This document shows positions 34,910 through 40,623 of a stretch of 64,000 nt of DNA, one piece after another (the first letter of the stretch is position 1; the number at the start of each line of letters is the position of its first letter). The notes below the pieces were generated by a model. That model did not search any database and was not told where the DNA came from. It was given only the letters and a program-made list of their open reading frames with translations. Position numbers and translations under genes: made by a program. Source of the stretch: Granulosicoccaceae sp. 1_MG-2023 (GTDB taxonomy: Bacteria > Pseudomonadota > Gammaproteobacteria > Granulosicoccales > Granulosicoccaceae); the NCBI GenBank assembly GCA_030546905.1, contig JAUOPI010000004.1, positions 118,805 through 182,804 on the forward strand. Direction: 5' to 3'.

Positions 34910-35317
34910 ATGCTCTTCAGAAGCTTTGCATTCCTGATGACGCTGCTTATGTTGTATGCGGTGCTTGTGCAGTTCAATGATCCCGACAGTTATTTCTGGA
35001 TTGGTCTCTACGGTGCGTCCGTGCTGGCCAGTGCTTTCTGTGTTGCCGGTGTGGCAATACAACCCCTGCTCTGGCTTTTGCTGGGCGTGTATCTGGCGGC
35101 AGTGGTGTGGCTTTCGCCGGCGTTTCCCAATACCTCGCTGGAAGCCTTTGCGGCCGTTGGCATGAAGGGCGCGACCGAAGAGATGGTTCGCGAACTCTGG
35201 GGAATGGTGATCTGTGCCCTGTGGACCACGGCCATGATTTACCGGGGGCGTCGTCGCCGACCCCGTGCGCGCGACGAAGACGAAGCCAATCTTGTTCTGG
35301 AGGAATCATGGCGGTAA
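34910..35317 (+). CDS. TMEM220-like membrane protein within the ebo operon
   Basis: A 135-residue membrane protein with about four helices (SFAFLMTLLMLYAVLVQF, ASVLASAFCVAGVAI, LLWLLLGVYLAAVVWL, MVICALWTTAMIY), an early VQFNDPDSYFWIGLYG motif, and a charged C terminus. The QFNDPD motif and the WG near the end resemble the TMEM220 helix family, conserved from bacteria to humans with no assigned function. It follows eboF by 15 bases and its last 10 bases overlap the start of eboD, so it is an integral part of this operon. Confidence 0.7.
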   Translation: MLFRSFAFLMTLLMLYAVLVQFNDPDSYFWIGLYGASVLASAFCVAGVAIQPLLWLLLGVYLAAVVWLSPAFPNTSLEAFAAVGMKGATEEMVRELWGMVICALWTTAMIYRGRRRRPRARDEDEANLVLEESWR

Positions 35318-36507
35318 CAGTATTACGGCAGCAATTTGAGGTCAGTTACGAATATCCGGTTGTATTTGCGCGCGATGTGTTCGCGGCTGACAGTCCGGTA
35401 TTGCGTGAGGTGCTGGAAGCGGCCGGAGAAGGGCCGCACCGTGTCATGACCGTCATCGACAGCGGCTTGCTGGAGGCGGCCCCCGGATTGCCCGCACGTA
35501 TCCGCCAGTGGGCGCAGGCCAACGCGGATCGCGTAAGCCTGACTGGTGAACCCCTGATCTTTCAGGGCGGTGAGGTGTGCAAGACAGCGCCGCTGGAAGT
35601 GCAGCAGTTTTACGACCGTATAGCCGATGAAGCTATCTGCCGTCATTCCTTTGTGCTGGTACTCGGTGGAGGCGCGGTGCAGGACGCGGCCGGCTTTGCT
35701 GCGGCGACCGCGCACCGCGGCGTGAAACTGATCCGTATGCCAAGTACGGTACTGAGTCAGAATGATGCCGGGGTTGGCGTAAAGAATGCGATTAACCACG
35801 GTAAGCGGAAGAACTTTGTCGGCACCTTCGCGCCGCCGTTTGCTGTGGTCAATGACCTGAATCTGTTGGCAACGCTGAGTCCGCGTGATCTGCGCGCCGG
35901 TATGGCCGAAGCGGTCAAGGTCGCGATGATTAAGGATGCACACTTCTTTGATTTTCTGCATGGCGAGCGTAAAGCACTGGCCGCGTTCGAAGAAGACGCC
36001 ATGCGCTATATGATCGAGCGTTGCGCCGCATTGCATCTGGCGCATATCGGCAGTGGCGGTGATCCCTTTGAACAGGGCTCGGCGCGGCCGCTGGATTTCG
36101 GGCACTGGCTGGCGCACAAGCTCGAAGAAGTCACTTTCGGCAGTGTCCGCCACGGTGAAGCTGTGGCCATCGGTATTATGCTCGACAGCCTCTATAGCTG
36201 GCGGATGAATCTGATCTCCGGTGACGAAATGCACGCGGTGACGGAATTATTCCGTGATCTGGGTTTCGGCCTTTTTCACTACGAACTGAACAAGATTGAT
36301 ATCAGCCGGGCGCTGGATGAATTCCGCGAACATCTGGGCGGTCAGCTGTGTATTACATTGCCGGACGGCATTGGTCGCGGGCGGGAGCACAACCGGATCG
36401 ATGCAGGGCTGATGGCCGAATGCCTGAAGGACTTGCAGCGCCTGGCCGCCGACCGGGAAATCAATCTCACCAATCTGGACCAGCTTGAGTTGCCTTTAGC
36501 TGTGTGA
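35308..36507 (+). CDS. eboD: 3-dehydroquinate-synthase-like sugar phosphate cyclase EboD
   Basis: A 399-residue protein from ATG 35308 (GGAGG upstream). It has the NAD-binding GGGAVQDAAGFAAAT, the active-site stretch STVLSQNDAGVGVKNAINHGKRKNFVGTF, and the zinc ligands Glu in AGMAEAVKVAMIKD, His in LDFGHWLAHKLE and His in RHGEAVAIG. The pocket differs from AroB (SQNDAGVGVKNAIN in place of AQVDSSVGGKTGIN), so it is a dedicated sugar phosphate cyclase, not the shikimate enzyme. Its product could be a cyclitol used by the other Ebo proteins. A strong terminator follows. Confidence 0.82.
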   Translation: MAVTVLRQQFEVSYEYPVVFARDVFAADSPVLREVLEAAGEGPHRVMTVIDSGLLEAAPGLPARIRQWAQANADRVSLTGEPLIFQGGEVCKTAPLEVQQFYDRIADEAICRHSFVLVLGGGAVQDAAGFAAATAHRGVKLIRMPSTVLSQNDAGVGVKNAINHGKRKNFVGTFAPPFAVVNDLNLLATLSPRDLRAGMAEAVKVAMIKDAHFFDFLHGERKALAAFEEDAMRYMIERCAALHLAHIGSGGDPFEQGSARPLDFGHWLAHKLEEVTFGSVRHGEAVAIGIMLDSLYSWRMNLISGDEMHAVTELFRDLGFGLFHYELNKIDISRALDEFREHLGGQLCITLPDGIGRGREHNRIDAGLMAECLKDLQRLAADREINLTNLDQLELPLAV

Positions 36508-36540
36508 AAAAAAAGCCCCGCCGGAGCGGGGCTTTTTCTT
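36507..36540. terminator. Bidirectional terminator between eboD and the DUF2892 gene
   Basis: AAAAAGCCCCGC (36510-36521) pairs with GCGGGGCTTTTT (36526-36537), loop CGGA, with an A run on the left and a T run on the right. It ends the ebo operon on the plus strand and the DUF2892 transcript on the minus strand, whose stop codon abuts it. Confidence 0.88.
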
Positions 36541-36742
36541 ATGCCTGGTCTTTGCTGGCCGGGCAGCTACTGATGCCGAAAATGCTGTAAAGCGGACAGG
36601 TGCCCATCAGCCCGGTGGCCAGCGGGATGATACCGATCAGGCCCCAGAGTGTTTTCGGGCCGATAAAAATCAGGCTTAAAAGCACCAGACCGACCACGAT
36701 GCGGATGATTTTGTCTGCACCACCAACGTTATTCTTGAACAT
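36539..36742 (-). CDS. DUF2892 (YgaP-type) inner-membrane protein
   Basis: A 67-residue protein from ATG 36742, chosen for the AAGGAG site just upstream. It has the family start MFKNNVGGADKIIRIVVG, two hydrophobic segments (VVGLVLLSLIFIG and LWGLIGIIPLATGLMG) and the conserved CPLYSIFGISSC motif near the end. In E. coli the same membrane domain is fused to a rhodanese in YgaP; here it stands alone. Often found beside a Crp/Fnr regulator, as here. Function unknown, possibly sulfur-related. Confidence 0.88.
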   Translation of the reverse strand: MFKNNVGGADKIIRIVVGLVLLSLIFIGPKTLWGLIGIIPLATGLMGTCPLYSIFGISSCPASKDQA

Positions 36743-36827
36743 GGCTCTCTCCTTTGCGTTAGTTTCTTCAGGCTCAGAATAGGCCTGCCGCCGGTGGCTG
36801 TCTGTGACCGGAGTTACACAGGCCCTG

Positions 36828-37469
36828 TCAGTGCGTGTGCCCCAGTCCCTGCGTATCCAGGAGTTCAATTTCGCCGCGATGCAGGCGGATCCAGCCGAGG
36901 TTTTCGTATTCCTTGAGCCGCCGGCTGACCACCTCGCGGGTGCTGCCCAGCTCATCGGCAAGTGCCTGATGGGTCATGCTGATATGTCCGGTATTGCCGG
37001 CCCGTTCGAGCAGGCAGTGGCGCAGACGCCGGTCCAGATTGCCGAATGCCAGTTCACGTACCAGACGGATAAAATCGCTCATACGTGCGCTGTAATGGCG
37101 GAAGACGTAGTGGCGGAAGTCTTTGTCGGTATCGAGCAGGGTGTTGAAGGTGTCGGCGGGCAGGGCCAGCGCCCGGGTTTCGCATTCGGTGATGGCGCTG
37201 ACGGCATAGTCTTCGCCGGACAGCAGGCAGGCCGTGGTCAGCAGGCATGACTCGCCGTCCTGCACGCGGTAGAGGACAATTTCCCGGCCGTCGTCAGCGT
37301 GTTGCACCACCTTGACGGAACCGTGGGTGACCAGCAGAAATGCTTTGCAGGGCTGGCCCGCCTCAAAGGCGTGAATGCCTTGCGGCAATGCGACAGAGCG
37401 CGAGTTGGCCTGCAATGACGCCAGTAGCGATTCAGGCAAGGCCGACGAAACTGTAGGGGACAAAGTCAT
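36828..37469 (-). CDS. Crp/Fnr-family transcriptional regulator
   Basis: From ATG 37469 the protein has 213 residues (TTG at 37496 would add nine). A cyclic-nucleotide-binding-fold domain (LLVTHGSVKVVQHADDGREIVLYRVQDGESC) precedes a winged helix with MTHQALADELGSTREVVSRRLKEYENLGW. The recognition helix keeps Glu, Ser and Arg at the FNR base-contact positions. There is no N-terminal CX2CX5C iron-sulfur motif, but a cysteine pair occurs in GESCLLTTACLLSG. This group is often found with DUF2892 proteins. The signal is unknown; redox or sulfide is a guess. Confidence 0.85.
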   Translation of the reverse strand: MTLSPTVSSALPESLLASLQANSRSVALPQGIHAFEAGQPCKAFLLVTHGSVKVVQHADDGREIVLYRVQDGESCLLTTACLLSGEDYAVSAITECETRALALPADTFNTLLDTDKDFRHYVFRHYSARMSDFIRLVRELAFGNLDRRLRHCLLERAGNTGHISMTHQALADELGSTREVVSRRLKEYENLGWIRLHRGEIELLDTQGLGHTH

Positions 37470-37545
37470 TACCCGACCTGTTTGATTAAGAACCAAGGCA
37501 GGTCAGTCTAACCTGTGTCGTTCGCGGGTCAATGCCTGCAACGAT

Positions 37546-37579
37546 CCGGATCCGGCAGTTTCAGTGCCCCCGGATCCGG
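37546..37579. repeat. Repeated CCGGATCCGG palindromes forming a hairpin
   Basis: The self-complementary decamer CCGGATCCGG occurs at 37546-37555 and 37570-37579, with 14 bases between, just after the DUF3149 stop codon. The copies can pair as a 10-bp stem. There is no T run, so it is only a possible 3'-end structure. Confidence 0.4.
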
Positions 37580-37592
37580 CTGTCCAGGACGC

Positions 37593-37730
37593 TTACTCGC
37601 TGTGTGTTTCGTGTGAACGCTTGTAAAACATAAACCACAGGTAAGCCATCATCACCAGGGCGAAAGCAATAGTGCCCATTGACAGTAAACCGATCCAGTT
37701 GCCAAACAGAAGGTCCATCCAGAGTTCCAT
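37593..37730 (-). CDS. DUF3149-type 45-residue single-helix membrane protein
   Basis: A short gene encoding MELWMDLLFGNWIGLLSMG followed by a membrane helix (TIAFALVMMAYLWFMFY) and a polar tail KRSHETHSE. The MDLLFGNxxGLLS start is typical of the DUF3149 family, found across Gammaproteobacteria and Betaproteobacteria. The ATG at 37730 or the one at residue 5 could be the true start; TGAGG lies upstream. It is on the same strand as the neighbouring Crp/Fnr and formaldehyde genes. Function is unknown. Confidence 0.75.
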   Translation of the reverse strand: MELWMDLLFGNWIGLLSMGTIAFALVMMAYLWFMFYKRSHETHSE

Positions 37731-37794
37731 GAGATTAAGCCTCAGCAGGTCGTAAAGTATGGGCTTAGTCTAGGTGCGTCGAAGACGGAAGTCG

Positions 37795-37808
37795 TTGATT
37801 TTCCTCAA
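37795..37808 (-). promoter_or_regulatory. FNR/Anr-like box upstream of the DUF3149 gene
   Basis: TTGATTTTCCTCAA matches the FNR/Anr consensus TTGAT-N4-ATCAA with a single mismatch. It lies about 65 bases upstream of the small DUF3149 gene, a usual activator distance. The Crp/Fnr protein encoded nearby could be the ligand, but this is inference. Confidence 0.35.
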
Positions 37809-37830
37809 TTGATCAAGGTCAAGCGCGGTG

Positions 37831-37857
37831 CTTCCGGCGGCTGTTTGCCGCCGGAAG
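37831..37857. terminator. Hairpin after fghA
   Basis: A perfect 11-bp inverted repeat CTTCCGGCGGC / GCCGCCGGAAG with loop TGTTT (37842-37846), 11 bases past the fghA stop on the minus strand. It lacks a T run, so termination may be Rho-assisted or the hairpin may protect the 3' end. Confidence 0.45.
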
Positions 37858-37868
37858 AAAGAGGCCCT

Positions 37869-38705
37869 TCAGAGGCCGAGCGCCTTGGCGTGAAATGCCA
37901 GATGCTCACCGATAAAGGTGGAGATGAAGTGGTAGCTGTGGTCATAGCCGGGTTGCATACGGGCGTTGATGCTGACCCCGGTTTTGGCACAGGCGTCCTT
38001 GAGATCCTGCGGATAGAGCTGATCGGCGAGGAACTCATCGGCGTCGCCCTGATCGATCAGAATCTCACCGGGATTGGCGCCGGCCAATACCAGTTCGGTC
38101 GCATCCCAGGCTTTCCAGGCCTCGCGGTCATCGCCGAGGTAAGCGCCGAAACAGCCCTCACCCCAGCCGCAACGCAGCGGGTGACAGATCGGCGCGAAGG
38201 CGGAGACAGACTTGTACATCCCCGGATTTTTCAAAGCGCAGATCAACGCGCCGTGACCGCCCATGGAGTGACCGGTGATGGAGCGCAGACCTTTTTGCAA
38301 GGGTAGCTCCGCTTCCACCAGCTCGGGCAGTTCCCGGGTGACATAGCTGTACATCTGATAGTGCTTCGCCCAGCGTTCAGTGGTGGCGTCAACGTAAAAC
38401 CCCGCGCCTTTGCCCAGATCGTAGCGCTCAGGCTCATCGGGCACATCCTCGCCGCGCGGGCTGGTGTCGGGCATGACAAGGGCGACCCCGAGCTCGGCAG
38501 CGTAGCGTTGCGCGCCGGCTTTGGTGCGTACATTGTCATCGGTGCAGGTGAGTCCGGATAAATAATACACGGTTGGCACCGGACCTTTTTCGGCCTGCGG
38601 TGGCAGGTAAACCGAAAACGTCATTTCGCACTGGCAGCTTTGCGAGTCGTGCGTGTAGCGGTTCAGGAAACCGCCGAACTCCTTGATGGATTCAATTTGT
38701 TTCAT
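37869..38705 (-). CDS. fghA: S-formylglutathione hydrolase
   Basis: An esterase-D-type alpha/beta hydrolase of 278 residues from ATG 38705. It hydrolyses S-formylglutathione to glutathione and formate, the second step of glutathione-dependent formaldehyde removal. Visible motifs are SIKEFGGFLNRYTHDS, VYYLSGLTCTDDN, the nucleophile elbow GHSMGGHGAL, and GYDHSYHFI with the catalytic His. It lies 16 bases after frmA on the same strand and the two form one operon. Confidence 0.95.
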   Translation of the reverse strand: MKQIESIKEFGGFLNRYTHDSQSCQCEMTFSVYLPPQAEKGPVPTVYYLSGLTCTDDNVRTKAGAQRYAAELGVALVMPDTSPRGEDVPDEPERYDLGKGAGFYVDATTERWAKHYQMYSYVTRELPELVEAELPLQKGLRSITGHSMGGHGALICALKNPGMYKSVSAFAPICHPLRCGWGEGCFGAYLGDDREAWKAWDATELVLAGANPGEILIDQGDADEFLADQLYPQDLKDACAKTGVSINARMQPGYDHSYHFISTFIGEHLAFHAKALGL

Positions 38706-38721
38706 GCTGTCTCGTCGCGGA

Positions 38722-39831
38722 TCAGAAAATAATAACGGAACGGATGCTTTCGCCGCTGTGCATGAGATCGAAGGCTTTGTTGATGTCTTCCAGTCCCATG
38801 GTGTGCGTGACCATTTTATCCAGTTCGATATTACCGGCCATGTATTCTTCAACGTAGCCCGGCAGCTGTGAGCGGCCTTTGACACCACCGAAGGCGGTGC
38901 CCTGCCAGCGACGGCCTGTGACCAGCTGGAAGGGGCGGGTGGAGATTTCCTGACCGGCGCCGGCTACGCCGATAATTGTCGAGACACCCCAGCCCATATG
39001 GCAGCATTCCAGTGCTTCGCGCATAACGTTGACGTTGCCGATACACTCAAAGGAATAGTCCACGCCGCCGTTAGTCATTTCGACAATCGCTTCGGTGGTG
39101 CTGACGGAGAGATCTTTGGGGTTGACGAAATCGGTTGCGCCGAGGGCTTTGGCCATCTCGAATTTTTCCGGATTCAGGTCCACGCAGATAATCCGCGACG
39201 CCTTGGCCATAACCGCGCCCTGTACGACAGACAGACCGATACCGCCCAGACCGAATACCGCAACCGTGGAACCGGGCTCGACCTTGGCGGTATTGAGTAC
39301 CGCGCCTATGCCGGTGGTGATACCGCAACCGAGCAGGCAAACCTTGTCCAGCGGCGCGGCTTTGTTGATCTTGGCCAGGGCAATTTCCGGCACCACGGTA
39401 TACTCAGCAAACGTTGAGCAACCCATATAGTGATATATCGGTTTTCCGCCCATGGAGAAACGGCGTGTTTTATCGGGCATAAAGCCGGTCCAGACCGTTT
39501 CGGCGATGGACTGGCAGAGATTGGTTTTATCGGAATGGCAGTATTCGCATTCGCCGCATTCCGGAATATACAGGGGGATAACATGATCGCCCGGTTTGAG
39601 GTCTTTCACGCCGGGGCCGCATTCGACGACTTCACAGCCGCCTTCGTGGCCCAGGATGACCGGAAATACACCTTCAGGATCATCGCCCGAGAGGGTAAAG
39701 GCATCCGTATGGCAGACGCCTGTCGCGACGACTTTCAGAAGGACTTCACCTTCTTTGGGACCTTCCACATCGACCGTCTCGATGGACAGTGGCTTTTTCG
39801 CCTCCCAGGCGACAGCTGCGCGTGCTTTCAT
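38722..39831 (-). CDS. frmA: S-(hydroxymethyl)glutathione dehydrogenase (class III alcohol dehydrogenase)
   Basis: A 369-residue zinc-dependent dehydrogenase that oxidises the glutathione adduct of formaldehyde with NAD. It has the catalytic zinc region [12 protein letters not shown] and [10 protein letters not shown], the structural zinc cysteines in [15 protein letters not shown], the NAD fold [16 protein letters not shown] and the class III C terminus. The start ATG follows GAGGAG. Its promoter carries an obvious operator (see below) and the divergent TetR gene is the likely regulator. The expected small FrmR/CsoR regulator is not present. Confidence 0.96.
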   Translation of the reverse strand: MKARAAVAWEAKKPLSIETVDVEGPKEGEVLLKVVATGVCHTDAFTLSGDDPEGVFPVILGHEGGCEVVECGPGVKDLKPGDHVIPLYIPECGECEYCHSDKTNLCQSIAETVWTGFMPDKTRRFSMGGKPIYHYMGCSTFAEYTVVPEIALAKINKAAPLDKVCLLGCGITTGIGAVLNTAKVEPGSTVAVFGLGGIGLSVVQGAVMAKASRIICVDLNPEKFEMAKALGATDFVNPKDLSVSTTEAIVEMTNGGVDYSFECIGNVNVMREALECCHMGWGVSTIIGVAGAGQEISTRPFQLVTGRRWQGTAFGGVKGRSQLPGYVEEYMAGNIELDKMVTHTMGLEDINKAFDLMHSGESIRSVIIF

Positions 39832-39913
39832 TGCTTTGCTCCTCGGCTAAAACTCAGGTTGTTCAAGGGAATCAGGATTTTCGCGGGCCGGTGCCGGAAT
39901 CACCACTGGCCCG

Positions 39914-39942
39914 ACAATAGAATGAATGTTCATTTCTGTCAA
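39914..39942 (-). promoter_or_regulatory. frmA-fghA promoter (minus strand)
   Basis: Read on the minus strand: TTGACA (complement of 39937-39942), exactly 17 bases, TATTGT (complement of 39914-39919). The -35 is perfect. The predicted start is near 39907, leaving a leader of about 75 nt. The operator at 39921-39934 fills the spacer, so a bound repressor would block RNA polymerase. Confidence 0.75.
39921..39934. promoter_or_regulatory. Likely TetR-type operator AATGAA-TG-TTCATT
   Basis: A perfect 6-bp inverted repeat with a 2-bp centre, of the size and type bound by TetR-family dimers. It lies between the -35 and -10 boxes of frmA and overlaps the -35 region of the divergent TetR gene, so one site can control both directions. 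Confidence 0.7.
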
Positions 39943-39955
39943 TAATCACTATACT
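39927..39955 (+). promoter_or_regulatory. Candidate promoter for the TetR gene
   Basis: TGTTCA (39927-39932), 17-base spacer, TATACT (39950-39955). The predicted start falls at or next to the ATG at 39963, so the mRNA may be leaderless. The -35 is weak and overlaps the operator. Confidence 0.45.
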
Positions 39956-39962
39956 GTCGCCC

Positions 39963-40577
39963 ATGCCATATCTACTTAAACCCGTACCCGACCCGGAGCC
40001 GCTCGATTGCCGCATCCTGACGGCCGGACTCGAACTGTTTGTCGACCGCGGCTACCACAAGGTCTCGGTGCACGACATCCAGAAACGCGCCGGTGTCAGC
40101 ATCGGCTCGATTTACAACCATTTCGGTGGCAAAGAGGGCATTGCCCGCTCGCTGTATGATCACTTGCTGCTGGAGCTTGATGAGCTGATCGATATCGTCT
40201 GGCAGGAGTCGCAGGGCATCCGCGCGCGCTGCGACAATCTGATCCGGCGGCTGTTTGAGTTCACCGAGACGCACCGGCATATGATTGCCTTCGTGTTCAA
40301 TGCCAAACACACGGAGTTTCTCAGCGAGAGCGTGCCGTTGAACCGCACTGCGCCGTTTACCCGACTGGCCGCTGAGATTGCTGAGGCGATTGAGCGGGGC
40401 GAGCTCCGTGCGGTCTCGCCGGTGATTGCGCAGACGCTGATCTTCGGCAGTTGCGTGCGTCTGATCAATCTGCGCCTCGACGGCGCCATCGACCAACCGC
40501 TGCTTGCCTATTGTGATGAGCTGCTGGAGATTGTCTGGCGCGGACTGGATGAGGGGCAGGCGTCGTCTCCTGCATAA
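39963..40577 (+). CDS. TetR-family regulator, probable controller of frmA-fghA
   Basis: A 204-residue TetR protein. The N-terminal DNA-binding domain reads ILTAGLELFVDRGYHKVSVHDIQKRAGVSIGSIYNHFGGKEGIA with the recognition helix VSIGSIYNHF. The C-terminal ligand domain has scattered cysteines (RARCDNL, GSCVRL, AYCDELL) that could react with an aldehyde, which is speculation. It is divergent from frmA, with one operator lying across both promoters, so it probably represses the operon and itself. No ribosome binding site precedes the ATG, in line with a leaderless transcript. Confidence 0.88.
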   Translation: MPYLLKPVPDPEPLDCRILTAGLELFVDRGYHKVSVHDIQKRAGVSIGSIYNHFGGKEGIARSLYDHLLLELDELIDIVWQESQGIRARCDNLIRRLFEFTETHRHMIAFVFNAKHTEFLSESVPLNRTAPFTRLAAEIAEAIERGELRAVSPVIAQTLIFGSCVRLINLRLDGAIDQPLLAYCDELLEIVWRGLDEGQASSPA

Positions 40578-40580
40578 AAG

Positions 40581-40603
40581 AAAAGCCGGCGATGCCGGCT
40601 TTT
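40581..40603. terminator. Bidirectional terminator between the TetR gene and the M16 protease
   Basis: AAAAGCCGGC (40581-40590) and GCCGGCTTTT (40594-40603) with a 3-base loop GAT. The A and T runs make it usable from both sides; it ends the convergent TetR and M16 transcripts. Confidence 0.8.
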
Positions 40604-40623
40604 CCTGGTGTCCCGCCTGCGGC

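Noticed and set aside
35107..35307. N-terminal extension of EboD
   Set aside because: It overlaps the TMEM220-like gene in another frame, while the ATG at 35308 has a good ribosome binding site and gives the expected family length.
38706..38888. N-terminal extension of FghA
   Set aside because: It overlaps frmA in another frame and does not match the family; the ATG at 38705 gives the expected start.
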